Of a stretch of 20,379 nucleotides of DNA, positions 1 through 8,599 are shown piece by piece. The notes under the pieces are model-generated. The model saw only the letters and a list, made by a program, of their open reading frames with translations, was not told where the DNA came from and searched no databases. Every line of letters starts with the position of its first letter. The stretch's first letter is position 1. The stretch is taken from contig CADBMA010000017.1 of NCBI GenBank assembly GCA_902795665.1, positions 1-20,379 on the forward strand, read 5' to 3'. This stretch comes from an uncultured Rhodospirillales bacterium. Lineage in GTDB: Bacteria > Pseudomonadota > Alphaproteobacteria > RF32 > CAG-239. A program made the position numbers and the translations under genes.

Positions 1-857
1 ACTCCTGCTTTAACCAAAAGCTGAGCCGCCAAACTCATTGTTACCTGATGCAAGCGATTATCAACATGAATATTTTTCAAAAAATTCACAGCTTCATTCA
101 CTTCCACAGCATTTCCTGCAGTTGTTCCCAAAACCTGATTCATATCCGTAATCATCGCCACCGTTGGTGTTCCGGCTCGAGAGGCCACATTTACAATGGA
201 TTTTGCAAGCTCTCTTGCATCTTCAAGATTGCCCATAAAAGCACCATTGCCACATTTCAAATCCATAATCAAACAATCCAATCCCGCTGCCAGTTTTTTA
301 GAAAGGATTGAGGCTGTAATTAATGGAATAGATTCAACTGTTGCACTGACATCGCGCACCGCATAAATTCTTTTATCCGCAGGGGCTAAATTGCCGGTTT
401 GCCCAATAATTGCACAACCAACTTCTTTTACTGTTTTACGAAAAAGATCGTTATCCGGACAGGTTTGATAACCTGGTATTGCATCAAATTTATCCAGAGT
501 TCCGCCGGTATGCCCCAATCCGCGTCCGGAAATCATCGGCACATACACACCGCAAGAGGCCAAGAGAGGAGCAATCATAAGACTTACTTTATCTCCCACA
601 CCGCCGGTAGAATGTTTATCAACAATCGGACCATTTAAATCTTCCCAGCTTAACACATCTCCTGAATCCCTCATATTCATTGTCAGCGCCGTTGTTTCCG
701 CATCACTCATTCCATTAAGAAGCACCGCCATTGTAAATGCAGCAATTTGACAATCCGCAACCTTTTCATTGGTAACACCTTTAATAAACTCTGCTATTTC
801 TTCAAAGCTTAATTCTTGTTTATCTCGTTTTTTTCTGATTATTTCTTGCGGTAGCAT
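1..857 (-). CDS. deoA: Thymidine phosphorylase, 3' part cut off by window edge
   Basis: Thymidine phosphorylase splits thymidine (and deoxyuridine) with phosphate into the base and 2-deoxyribose-1-phosphate in the cytoplasm. About 285 codons are visible from the ATG at 857; family members have about 440 residues, so roughly the last third lies outside the window. The phosphate- and nucleoside-binding signature KHSTGGVGDK is at residues 81-90, preceded by a helical N-terminal region typical of the family. Later segments such as SGRGLGHTGGTLDK and AVRDVSATVESI also fit. The ATG sits 2 bases after the deoC stop, with an AGGA ribosome site inside the end of deoC, so the two genes are translated in tandem. 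It is the last visible gene of the cdd-punA-deoC-deoA operon, and its product feeds the deo pathway; a phosphopentomutase would be needed to pass the sugar on to DeoC and is not in view. Confidence 0.95.
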   Translation of the reverse strand, partial: MLPQEIIRKKRDKQELSFEEIAEFIKGVTNEKVADCQIAAFTMAVLLNGMSDAETTALTMNMRDSGDVLSWEDLNGPIVDKHSTGGVGDKVSLMIAPLLASCGVYVPMISGRGLGHTGGTLDKFDAIPGYQTCPDNDLFRKTVKEVGCAIIGQTGNLAPADKRIYAVRDVSATVESIPLITASILSKKLAAGLDCLIMDLKCGNGAFMGNLEDARELAKSIVNVASRAGTPTVAMITDMNQVLGTTAGNAVEVNEAVNFLKNIHVDNRLHQVTMSLAAQLLVKAG

Positions 858-859
858 TA

Positions 860-1594
860 TTAATATCCTTCTTGATTTACGCGTAACAAATCTCCTAAAA
901 GCGAACTTGCTCCTATACGAAAATGTTCCGCAGACGGCCAATCTTCACCCATAATTTCTTGCGCCAGAATATAATATTTTCGTGCCTGCTCAAAAGTTTT
1001 TATTCCTCCGCTGGCCTTAAATCCGACATTACGAGGCGCATCATGTATAGTTTCAAGAATTGCGTTGGCCGCTTCTATCGTTGCCGAAACTTCAGTTTTA
1101 CCTGTCGAAGTTTTTAAAAAATTTATATTATATTCTAAGCACAACCGACAAGCATCCTGCAAAACTCTAACACTTGGAAAAGAGCCGCTTTCTAATATTA
1201 TTTTGAGTGTCTTTTTCCCCGCCGCTTTAGTAACCGCCTTCAAAAAATCGTGGCAAACTTTCAGGTTACCTTGCAAAAAACTATGATACGGAAACACTGC
1301 ATCAATCTCATCAGCCCCATAAGCCACAGATTTTTTTACCTCTTCAACAACCGCTGTTGCATCTGCTCCACCCAACGGAAAGTTGACCACTGTCGCAATT
1401 TTAATATCACTTTCCTCCAGCAGTTTTTGCACCAAAGGCACAAATTTTGGATAAACACAGACCGCTGCCACATTTCCGCACGGAGATACCGCTTTATGAC
1501 AAAGCTCAGCAACACTCGTCTCTGTATCATTTTTATTAAGCGAAGTTAAATCTAAATTAGCAATCAAAGCTTTGGCAAGTTCAAAATCATACAT
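860..1594 (-). CDS. deoC: Deoxyribose-phosphate aldolase
   Basis: This class I aldolase cleaves 2-deoxyribose-5-phosphate into glyceraldehyde-3-phosphate and acetaldehyde, the step that sends nucleoside sugars into central metabolism. The 244-residue length is close to the usual 220-260. The Schiff-base lysine is K161 in the segment FLKTSTGKTE, and the second active-site lysine is K193 in GFKASGGIKT. The catalytic aspartate is D98 in ADEIDAVFPY. The ATG at 1594 lies 3 bases after the punA stop, and only 2 bases separate this stop from the deoA start, so the gene is fully embedded in the salvage operon. All key residues are intact and nothing about the gene is unusual. Confidence 0.97.
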   Translation of the reverse strand: MYDFELAKALIANLDLTSLNKNDTETSVAELCHKAVSPCGNVAAVCVYPKFVPLVQKLLEESDIKIATVVNFPLGGADATAVVEEVKKSVAYGADEIDAVFPYHSFLQGNLKVCHDFLKAVTKAAGKKTLKIILESGSFPSVRVLQDACRLCLEYNINFLKTSTGKTEVSATIEAANAILETIHDAPRNVGFKASGGIKTFEQARKYYILAQEIMGEDWPSAEHFRIGASSLLGDLLRVNQEGY

Positions 1595-1597
1595 ATT

Positions 1598-2398
1598 TTA
1601 ATCCTTTGCTAAATATGCCTGTATCAGGCGAGTTAAGTTTTTGCTTGCCTGCGATGAAACCGACAAAGTTTCATCATGAGTTAGCGGGTGCTCTTGCATA
1701 CCGGTACCAAAATTGGTAATTGAAGAAAAAGCCAAAACCTTAATACCACAATCTACCGCTGCCAATACTTCAGGAACCGTAGACATACCAACAGCATCAG
1801 CCCCCATAATGCGAAAAGCCTTTACTTCTGCGGCTGTATCAAAATTAGGTCCCAAGACCATGAGATAAACCCCTTCGTGCAATAAAACACCCATCTCAGA
1901 TGCAATATCGCGAAGTTCAGCCCGCAAATCTTTGTCATACGCATTACTCATATCAACAAAACGCTGAAATTCTTCTTGATCACTAAAAGCAATCAATGAG
2001 TTTTGTCCCGAAAAATTGATATGATCTTTTATCATCATAATCTCTCCCGGATGGATATCCGGATTAAGCGAACCAGCGGCATTAGTTATAATCAACTCTT
2101 CAATTCCAACATATCGCAAAGATCTAATCACATCAGCAATCACGCCGGGATGATGTCCCTCATAAAGATGAAAGCGCCCCTGCATACACAATACTTCTTT
2201 ATTGGAAAAATTGCCGATAACCATTCGGCTTTTATGTCCTTTAACCGTGCTTTTAGGAAAACCCTCAATATGATGATAATCTATAATTAACGGATTCTCT
2301 ATTGCATTAGCAATTTCGCTTAAACCAGAACCTAAAATAATTGCAATTTTTGGACTACGCCCCGATAATAGATTTTTGAATTGTTTTTTATTTATCAT
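1598..2398 (-). CDS. punA: Purine-nucleoside phosphorylase (trimeric type)
   Basis: The enzyme splits purine (deoxy)nucleosides with phosphate into the base and (deoxy)ribose-1-phosphate. At 266 residues it has the size of the trimeric NP-I family. Visible signatures are the phosphate-binding ILGSGLSE near residue 21, GRFHLYEGH at 74-82, TNAAGS at 105-110, and the base and ribose pocket GPNFDTAAE at 183-191 followed by GMSTVPE at 204-210. The asparagine in ITNFGTG (N229) corresponds to the residue that selects 6-oxopurines in the mammalian enzyme, so guanosine and inosine are the likely substrates; this is inferred from the family. The GPxFET(P)AE motif is slightly altered (FDTA). Its ATG immediately follows the cdd stop codon with no base between. 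It could also be named deoD, but that name usually denotes the unrelated hexameric type. Confidence 0.93.
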   Translation of the reverse strand: MINKKQFKNLLSGRSPKIAIILGSGLSEIANAIENPLIIDYHHIEGFPKSTVKGHKSRMVIGNFSNKEVLCMQGRFHLYEGHHPGVIADVIRSLRYVGIEELIITNAAGSLNPDIHPGEIMMIKDHINFSGQNSLIAFSDQEEFQRFVDMSNAYDKDLRAELRDIASEMGVLLHEGVYLMVLGPNFDTAAEVKAFRIMGADAVGMSTVPEVLAAVDCGIKVLAFSSITNFGTGMQEHPLTHDETLSVSSQASKNLTRLIQAYLAKD

Positions 2399-2788
2399 TT
2401 AAAACTCCTGAAAAGCTTGCGGTAATAAATCAAATATACGAAAAACTGTAAAATTTTGCTCGCCGTCAGACAATACTATCTCAGTATTGTCATCAGAAAA
2501 TTCTTTAATTCTCTGCAAACACGCCCCACACGGAGTAATCAAACTTTCCCCGTCTGAAACAATTAATATTCTCTCGATTCGCTTGGCGCCTCCGGCTACC
2601 ATTGCGGCAATTGCTCCTGCCTCAGCACAGGTTCCGCAGGGATAAGATATATTTTCAGCATTGCAGCCGACATAAATATTGCCATCATCAGCCCAAATTG
2701 CCGCCCCCACCCGAAAATTTGAATACGGCGCATACGCATTGTGCATTGCCGCACAGGCTTTTCTGAAAAGTTGTTGGTTTTTTTTCAT
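2399..2788 (-). CDS. cdd: Cytidine deaminase
   Basis: This zinc enzyme turns cytidine and deoxycytidine into uridine and deoxyuridine. It has 129 residues, the size of the homotetrameric class. The catalytic motif CAE is at residues 54-56 (zinc ligand C54, proton shuttle E56) and the other two zinc cysteines are in PCGAC (C87, C90). The substrate-binding NAENISYPCG precedes the catalytic motif, and the N-terminal AYAPYSNFRVGAA is the classic family signature. The arginine that often follows CAE in tetrameric enzymes is an alanine here. It is the first gene of the minus-strand salvage operon, and its uridine product is a substrate for phosphorolysis. The gene is divergent from asmA across a 119-bp gap that holds the likely promoter. 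Confidence 0.96.
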   Translation of the reverse strand: MKKNQQLFRKACAAMHNAYAPYSNFRVGAAIWADDGNIYVGCNAENISYPCGTCAEAGAIAAMVAGGAKRIERILIVSDGESLITPCGACLQRIKEFSDDNTEIVLSDGEQNFTVFRIFDLLPQAFQEF

Positions 2789-2833
2789 TTTATTTACTTG
2801 ACCTTAAGCGTTTTATTAATCAATATATATCCT

Positions 2834-2862
2834 ATACTATGATAGTATTATGCTTTTAGCAA
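2834..2862 (-). promoter_or_regulatory. Candidate promoter and palindromic operator for the cdd operon
   Basis: On the minus strand, TTGCTA (2862-2857) lies 17 bases ahead of TAGTAT (2839-2834), a plausible -35/-10 pair for cdd. The -10 falls inside a perfect 7-bp inverted repeat with one central base, ATACTAT-G-ATAGTAT (2834-2848), so a repressor bound there could block transcription. The gap also faces asmA, which may share the control. The elements are seen in the sequence; their function is inferred, and short palindromes are not rare in AT-rich DNA. Confidence 0.35.
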
Positions 2863-2907
2863 AGATTATTTTCATTTTGTACAATTCAAACTAAAGAAGG
2901 ATCGATC

Positions 2908-5900
2908 ATGTTTAAGAAATTGTTTCTAGGTATTATTGCTCTCTTAATTCTTGGTGCCATCGGAGCCACTGTATATCTAAATATGATTGACTGGAATCAG
3001 CATAAAGCAATAATTGCCAAGCAATTTTCTGAGGCAACCGGAAAAGAGGTTGATTTCAAAGGAGCCGTAAATTTCACTCTTTTTCCATCCCCTTCTTTAG
3101 AGGCTTCTGATATTAATGTTTATAACCGCAACAATGAGGGACAGCAGGTTACTCTTGCAAAAATTCAAAAAATGGTTGCTTCGCTATCAATAAGCTCTCT
3201 TATCGGTGGAAAAATTAATGTCGAAAAAATGACCATAATCAATCCGGAGTTTTTTATTGAACAATACGATAACGGGCGTATTAGTTGGCAATCCAATCAC
3301 AATGGAACACAAAATTTTGCACTCACAAATATTGAAGTCTCGTTAAATAGTGTAATGCTGGAAAATGCCAAAATCTATATAGCGAACAAAACACATGATT
3401 TTGCAACCACAATCACCGATATTAATGCAGAAGTTATTGCCGGCAGCCTTTTTGGCCCTTATCGCATCGAGGGAAGCTATATAAAAGACGGAACCGCAGG
3501 CGGTTTTGCTCTCGATTTAGGACAATTTTCAGACAGTTTTGCAACTTCTGTAAATATAGTTATCAGTCACCCCCAATCTGAAAGTTATGCTCGCTTTGAT
3601 GGAACTGTACTCTTAAACAATGATGCCATCAATGGCAATATCATCATTGAATCCAAAAATCCAATAAACTTTGTTAACTCCCTCTTCAAGAAAGTCAACA
3701 TATCTGAGGACTATGAGCACCCTCTGGCTATGTCACTGGCCATAAAAAGCGATAAAAAACAAATAGCCCTTTCTAACGTGGTAATAAAATATGCCGAAAG
3801 TGCCGGAGCCGGCAACATATTAATTCCGCGTTACGCAACCAAAATTGGCGACAGCGAAGATGAGCGCAAATGCATCGATGTTGCTTTCAATATGGCCGAA
3901 TTCAATCCCAAACCGGCTATCCAAATGTTAAATGATTTCTGGAATAAATATGACGGAAAAGACTATATTCCGGAAATTGGCTTTGATATTATCGCCGACT
4001 TTAAATCAGTTAAAACAACTTACAACGACCAAATAATTCGCGATTTAGATATCAGCGCCGATTTTATTAACAACGTCCTCAGTATTCAAAGCTTTACCGC
4101 ACAATTACCTTTTGATGGCAACATAAAAATCAAAGGTGAGCTTTATAGTGTTGAAAAAGTTATGACCTATAATTTTGATATTGAGGCAAATACTGCCGAA
4201 TTTGCCAAAACCGCACAATGGCTTGGTTATGATTTGCAGCCGCTATCAAAAAATGTCTATAAACGCTCATCAACCAAATTTAATTTGGCCGGCACCCCAA
4301 AAACCATAAAAATTGCTCCCTTTGTATTTAATATTGATAAAACCGGAGTTAATGGCAAATTTGCTATGGTACGCGGCAACAACAACAAATATTTCATTAT
4401 CGCTGAAACCGACAGCCTAAACTTTGACAACTACATTGCCGATATGCCGGAAGAAATAGCACAATCTGACTTAGAAACACAGGCAGCATATCGTTTTAAA
4501 CAATTATCCGGACTGCAAAATTTAGACCTCCAATTCCGTTTTAGCCTCAACTCCGGAATTTGGAATAAAATTCCTTTTGAAAAGTTAGCCACAGAAGGTA
4601 CTTTTAAAAATGGAATACTTAAAATAGCAGATTTGTCAGCCAAAGAAATTGCAAGCGCCCAAATTGCTCTACGCGGAGACATCAGTGGTTTTGGCAGTTC
4701 ACCGCAGGTTAAAAATTTAAAATACGGAATCAACATTCGCGATAACACAGCTTTTACCGAAAAATTTGGCATCACGCTGCCAAACATCAATTTTAATAAT
4801 TTGTCACAATTCAAATCTCAGGGCATTGTAACCGGAGGCTTGTCTCGCATGGCAGTTAAAACCACATCAAAACTTGGCCACATTGACAATACTTACAACG
4901 GACAAATCAGTAAAAATGACGGCATATACACATTTAATGGACAACTTGAGTTAAAGAGTAACGACACAGTCAGAACTTTAAACGATTTTTCAGTTGATTA
5001 TCGTCCCAACTACCCTCTCGGACTACTCAATTTATCATCCGACATTAACGGCACCATCAACGCATTCGTCCTCAAAAACATGAAAGCCAATATCGGCTCA
5101 AATAGCTTTAATGGCGAACTGCTTTACTCCAAACAAGAAGACACACACCTCATAAAAGCCAACCTCAATGTCAACAAATTTGAACTTGAACGCTTTTTCT
5201 ATAACCCAAGCGCTCGCAATGACCAGCCCGCTTTTCGGTCTCAAAATGAAAAAGTTGCTTTTTTGGCACAACCAAATTTAAGTAAAACAAAAATAAATTA
5301 TGATTGGAGCAAAAATTTTGAAATCGAGGCCAGTATCAATGCTGACAATATCTCGCTCAACAACACTTCTGTGCAACAAGCATCATGGCTTATGACCTTA
5401 AAAAAGCAAGTGTTCAAAGTATTGCAGTTTTCTGCCCAAAAGGCTGACGGTATAATCAGCGGCAATTGGGAACTCAATATTCCTGACCACAACAAACTGA
5501 GTGGAAAAATTAATTTCAAAGACATAAAACTTACAAAAAACCAATGGATTGGCACAACTTATGGCATTCGTGACGGTATTATCAGTGCAGAAGTTGATTT
5601 TAACACTTCCGCTTCATCTATTGATGAAATACTCACATCTCTATCCGGTAAAGGAACCTTTAATATCGACAAGGCAACCATCAAAGGTTGGAACATTAAT
5701 GCTATTGAAAACGACCTTGAAAAACGCAGCAATTCTGAAGGTCTCAGAGCTTTAATCCAACAAAACCTCGGACAGGGAGATTCTTATTTCAACAAAATTT
5801 CCGGATCTTTCTCTGCTGATAATGGAAATTATCGTATCAACAATACCATATTTGACAACGATACCTATTTTGTTGACATGGGAGCTGAAGGAAATTTTGC

Positions 5901-7041
5901 CAATTGGACCATAAACTCACTAAACAGAGTAGAATTCAAAAGCATTCCGGATATTGCTGACTTTAACTTTACCCTTGAAGGCAGTCTCAGCGCCCCATCT
6001 TTAGAAACCGATGTATCTGCGCTATCTGAAGTTTATGCGTCTCGTATAGCCAAAAAAGAAGCCGCCGCCAAGGCCGCTAAAGATGCCAAAACCGCTAAAT
6101 ACAGATCTTTAATGGATGAACAGCAGGAACGTGCGCAAAAATCTTACGATTATCTGCAAAACACCATTATTCCGACATTTAATACAATCAGTTCCAAAAC
6201 TGAGAATAACGACATAAAACAAAGTTACCGCAATATCAATAAAACAATCGCTCAGTCCAACAACAACATTCGCGATATTCTAAATAAAAACAACATGATT
6301 GATATTGATGATGACGTCATTGCTTCTTTGAAAAAACAAAATGACCAGGTTGATGAGTTATTAAAACGCATCAAACAAGAAATGGATGTCACACAATCTC
6401 AAGACGTAAAATTGCGAATTAATTCTTACTACAATGAGCTTGTCAAAAACTCAGAAGAACTTCCTGCATTATCTTCAGCCACCATCGAAATTAGCGGAAA
6501 ATACGGCGAACGCCTTGCCGCAATCAATACGCAATATCGCATTGAAAATGACGACAAAATTGCCGATATTCAAGCCGAAATTGATTCTCGGCTTGAAGAA
6601 ATCAACGCTATCAACCAGCAAGTTGCTCAGGATAATATACTCACCAAAAATATAACCAATACCAAAACTCTCGAAACCCATGCTGACAACTTTAATGCAG
6701 CCCGCAAAAATGTTGCTGCCAAAATCGGTGATATTCGCAAATTCATAAAAGCTTATCAAGAACACCTTGACGCAATAGTAACCGCAGAAGAAAAAGCATA
6801 TTACCAAAAATTGCAGGACGAAGCTCTGCAACAAAAGCTTAATGAAAACACCGGCAAAATTGTCACCGCTGGCGGCAGAAACGTTACTGTCGAACGCAAT
6901 ATTGAAGATATTAAACGCTCTGAAGAAGCTATCAAGCTTCAAAACAGCCCCGTGATTAATTTCTCAGACTCTGACGCAACTTTGCTCATCAAAGTAGAAA
7001 ACGGCGAAAATATAGAAAGCGGTGGAAGAATACTAAAATAA
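2908..7041 (+). CDS. AsmA-family inner-membrane protein with C-terminal coiled coil
   Basis: AsmA-family proteins are anchored in the inner membrane, reach into the periplasm, and are linked to outer-membrane assembly and bridge-like lipid transport. The 1377-residue product has one N-terminal membrane segment (residues about 4-25), followed by the typical AsmA opening in which an Asp-Trp turn leads into ATGKEVDFKG. A long beta-rich repetitive body continues to about residue 1035 and ends in the AsmA C-terminal module (GKGTFNIDKATIKGWNI, then LEGSLSAPSLETD). Residues about 1040-1320 are different: an Ala/Lys-rich start, then long charged helices predicted by eye to form a coiled coil. E. coli AsmA has 617 residues, so this one is very long. 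Start: ATG with AGAAGGA 8 bases upstream. GalU-like follows after 69 bp. AsmA is sure as a family; the precise role is not. Confidence 0.88.
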   Translation: MFKKLFLGIIALLILGAIGATVYLNMIDWNQHKAIIAKQFSEATGKEVDFKGAVNFTLFPSPSLEASDINVYNRNNEGQQVTLAKIQKMVASLSISSLIGGKINVEKMTIINPEFFIEQYDNGRISWQSNHNGTQNFALTNIEVSLNSVMLENAKIYIANKTHDFATTITDINAEVIAGSLFGPYRIEGSYIKDGTAGGFALDLGQFSDSFATSVNIVISHPQSESYARFDGTVLLNNDAINGNIIIESKNPINFVNSLFKKVNISEDYEHPLAMSLAIKSDKKQIALSNVVIKYAESAGAGNILIPRYATKIGDSEDERKCIDVAFNMAEFNPKPAIQMLNDFWNKYDGKDYIPEIGFDIIADFKSVKTTYNDQIIRDLDISADFINNVLSIQSFTAQLPFDGNIKIKGELYSVEKVMTYNFDIEANTAEFAKTAQWLGYDLQPLSKNVYKRSSTKFNLAGTPKTIKIAPFVFNIDKTGVNGKFAMVRGNNNKYFIIAETDSLNFDNYIADMPEEIAQSDLETQAAYRFKQLSGLQNLDLQFRFSLNSGIWNKIPFEKLATEGTFKNGILKIADLSAKEIASAQIALRGDISGFGSSPQVKNLKYGINIRDNTAFTEKFGITLPNINFNNLSQFKSQGIVTGGLSRMAVKTTSKLGHIDNTYNGQISKNDGIYTFNGQLELKSNDTVRTLNDFSVDYRPNYPLGLLNLSSDINGTINAFVLKNMKANIGSNSFNGELLYSKQEDTHLIKANLNVNKFELERFFYNPSARNDQPAFRSQNEKVAFLAQPNLSKTKINYDWSKNFEIEASINADNISLNNTSVQQASWLMTLKKQVFKVLQFSAQKADGIISGNWELNIPDHNKLSGKINFKDIKLTKNQWIGTTYGIRDGIISAEVDFNTSASSIDEILTSLSGKGTFNIDKATIKGWNINAIENDLEKRSNSEGLRALIQQNLGQGDSYFNKISGSFSADNGNYRINNTIFDNDTYFVDMGAEGNFANWTINSLNRVEFKSIPDIADFNFTLEGSLSAPSLETDVSALSEVYASRIAKKEAAAKAAKDAKTAKYRSLMDEQQERAQKSYDYLQNTIIPTFNTISSKTENNDIKQSYRNINKTIAQSNNNIRDILNKNNMIDIDDDVIASLKKQNDQVDELLKRIKQEMDVTQSQDVKLRINSYYNELVKNSEELPALSSATIEISGKYGERLAAINTQYRIENDDKIADIQAEIDSRLEEINAINQQVAQDNILTKNITNTKTLETHADNFNAARKNVAAKIGDIRKFIKAYQEHLDAIVTAEEKAYYQKLQDEALQQKLNENTGKIVTAGGRNVTVERNIEDIKRSEEAIKLQNSPVINFSDSDATLLIKVENGENIESGGRILK

Positions 7042-7042
7042 A

Positions 7043-7090
7043 TTGTTTAATCGCTTTTTAGGTGTTATATATTAAGCATTATTATAACAC
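7043..7090 (+). promoter_or_regulatory. Candidate promoter with inverted repeat upstream of the GalU-like gene
   Basis: TTGTTT (7043-7048) is 17 bases from TATATA (7066-7071). The -10 overlaps the left arm of an 8-bp perfect inverted repeat, GTGTTATA (7062-7069) and TATAACAC (7083-7090), with 13 bases between the arms. This may be an operator or a transcript hairpin. It would give the GalU-like gene its own control independent of asmA. Function is inferred. Confidence 0.4.
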
Positions 7091-7110
7091 GTTATGATTG
7101 GAGAGTTTTA

Positions 7111-8004
7111 ATGTACAAAAAACCTGAAGTTTGTATTCTGCCTGTGGCAGGATTATCTACGCGCAACCTCCCGACAACCAAGGTACTGCACAAAGGCTTT
7201 TTAACTTTGAATAGTCTTCCCATTATTCAATATGCTGTTGATGCCTGCGCCGAAATCGGGATTAAGGAAATCATTTTTATTTATAGTGACCAATCTTGCA
7301 AACATCTTTTTGAAAGCTATTATAAGCCTTATCCATGGCTTGAGAACCATCTGCGTGAAAAAGGCAAACTTGATATGCTCAAAACAATTGAAAGCATCAT
7401 TCCGGAAGGAATGAAATTCAGCTTTGCCGAGCAAAAAGAACCTCGTGGAAACGGACACGCTGTTCTTATGGCCAAAGAACTGGTCGGAGATCGTGATTTT
7501 ATAGTTATGTGGCCAGATGACGTATATATCAACACCCATGGAGGAGCCGGTGTTCTCAAACAATTACTCGATGTTTATGAACAAGAAGGCGGCATGGTTG
7601 AAAACATTATGGAATTTCCAAAGGAAGAAGTTATTCGATATGGTGTACTTATCGGTGCCGTGCGTGACGGAAGAATTGTCCGCGCTCAAGGCAAAATTGA
7701 AAAACCGTCAATCGATAATGTTCCCTCCAACTATGCCAGCATGGGGCCATATATTTTACCAAACGAAATTATGGATATTCTGCCTGAGGTTAAAAAAGGC
7801 ACCAATGGCGAAATCAACCTTGCCGACGCCGCCGGTTTGGCAGCTCAGCGCGGCATGAAACTTACCGGTGTTTTATGCGATGTAACCAGATTTGATTGCG
7901 GAACAAATGCCGAGCTAGCTAAAGCAAACTTAAAACTTTCTTTGATGAAAAATCCGGAACTGCGCTCATATTGCAAAGAATTGCTTGACACCATGATGGT
8001 TTAG
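7111..8004 (+). CDS. GalU-like UTP--glucose-1-phosphate uridylyltransferase (divergent)
   Basis: A cytoplasmic nucleotidyltransferase of the GalU family, which makes UDP-glucose from UTP and glucose-1-phosphate for envelope polysaccharide. It has 297 residues, the normal length. The N-terminal nucleotide loop is GLSTRNLPTTK (residues 14-24), where canonical GalU has GxGTRFLPATK. The base-binding QKEPRGNGHAV is at 108-118, the metal-binding motif is PDDV at 135-138 in place of the usual GDD, and EKP is at 197-199. The segment after the loop (VLHKGFLTLNSLP) departs from the canonical PKEMLP. These changes leave room for a different sugar phosphate or nucleotide; the family is clear, the exact substrate is not. 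The RBS is GGAGAG 6-7 bases before the ATG. It ends at a strong terminator. Confidence 0.78.
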   Translation: MYKKPEVCILPVAGLSTRNLPTTKVLHKGFLTLNSLPIIQYAVDACAEIGIKEIIFIYSDQSCKHLFESYYKPYPWLENHLREKGKLDMLKTIESIIPEGMKFSFAEQKEPRGNGHAVLMAKELVGDRDFIVMWPDDVYINTHGGAGVLKQLLDVYEQEGGMVENIMEFPKEEVIRYGVLIGAVRDGRIVRAQGKIEKPSIDNVPSNYASMGPYILPNEIMDILPEVKKGTNGEINLADAAGLAAQRGMKLTGVLCDVTRFDCGTNAELAKANLKLSLMKNPELRSYCKELLDTMMV

Positions 8005-8026
8005 TCTCGTCATCTTTTCAAATCTT

Positions 8027-8059
8027 AAAAATCCTTTCTTCACCAAAGAAGGGATTTTT
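8027..8059 (+). terminator. Intrinsic terminator after the GalU-like gene
   Basis: The arms 8027-8040 and 8046-8059 pair over 14 positions (one G-U) around the loop CACCA. The right arm ends in five T and is followed by an AT-rich run with further T tracts. The left arm begins with five A, so the hairpin may also work on the other strand. Confidence 0.85.
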
Positions 8060-8080
8060 AATTTATTTTTTATAGCTGTC

Positions 8081-8109
8081 TTGAAATACCCTTTGTGAAT
8101 ATATACATA
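8081..8109 (+). promoter_or_regulatory. Weak candidate promoter for the orphan small gene
   Basis: TTGAAA (8081-8086) lies 17 bases before TACATA (8104-8109), in the gap between the terminator and the 131-residue orphan. Since that gene sits between two terminators, it needs a promoter here. Alternative -10 positions overlap in the same AT-rich run, so the exact placement is uncertain. Confidence 0.3.
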
Positions 8110-8154
8110 TTGGGCTGATAAATTTTATTATTAAACAAATAATTCGGTAACAAT

Positions 8155-8550
8155 ATGAAAAAAATTCTCAAACGCATGCGCCTTTTTCTACGCGGAGAAA
8201 AAGTCACAATTGCCGCAGAATATGACAATCAACTTTTTGTCATAGATCGCAAAGGAAACATCGGTTTTTTAAAAACAAATACATCTCTGCAACCACCAAA
8301 AATCGGCACAATTGTCCATGCCGTCCGCTGCGTTCCTCAAACTGTCTGCTCTGTTTTTCCCGGCTCCTATAAAACACGATATCAAAATGCGCATATCATC
8401 TTAAGAGCCCCTGATAACAACAGCTGGTTGGTCAAACTCAATTATGGCAATCATAATTTTGGCATTTTGCACAGCACTAACAAGCAGCCGTATAATTTTG
8501 TCGTTGTTGATAATGAAGGAACCGAAAAAATCCCATGTTTTCAAGCTTAA
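8155..8550 (+). CDS. Hypothetical protein, 131 residues
   Basis: I do not recognise this protein. It begins with a strongly basic stretch (KKILKRMRLFLRGEK), with no clear signal peptide or membrane segment. The rest looks beta-rich, with alternating hydrophobic residues (residues about 17-40, 48-65, 80-104, 110-125) and three scattered cysteines with no metal-site spacing. The ribosome site before the ATG is poor; a second ATG at codon 8 is possible. Two features support it as a real gene: it is bracketed by a terminator on each side, and its own perfect terminator begins 15 bases after the stop. A basic, compact beta protein could bind nucleic acid or the membrane surface, but that is only a guess. 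Confidence 0.65.
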   Translation: MKKILKRMRLFLRGEKVTIAAEYDNQLFVIDRKGNIGFLKTNTSLQPPKIGTIVHAVRCVPQTVCSVFPGSYKTRYQNAHIILRAPDNNSWLVKLNYGNHNFGILHSTNKQPYNFVVVDNEGTEKIPCFQA

Positions 8551-8564
8551 TCCGCTCATTACCC

Positions 8565-8599
8565 AAAAAGAGAATTCGCCAACGAATTCTCTTTTTTTT
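8565..8599 (+). terminator. Intrinsic terminator after the orphan gene
   Basis: A perfect 14-bp stem (8565-8578 with 8583-8596) closes on the tetraloop CCAA and runs into eight T (8592-8599). It contains GAATTC in each arm. The A-rich left side makes it likely to work in both directions. Confidence 0.9.

Noticed and set aside
6475..6942. 155-codon open frame on the minus strand inside the AsmA gene
   Set aside because: Phenylalanine-rich hydrophobic translation is the expected complement of the Lys/Glu-rich coiled-coil codons; no ribosome site or neighbours on that strand.
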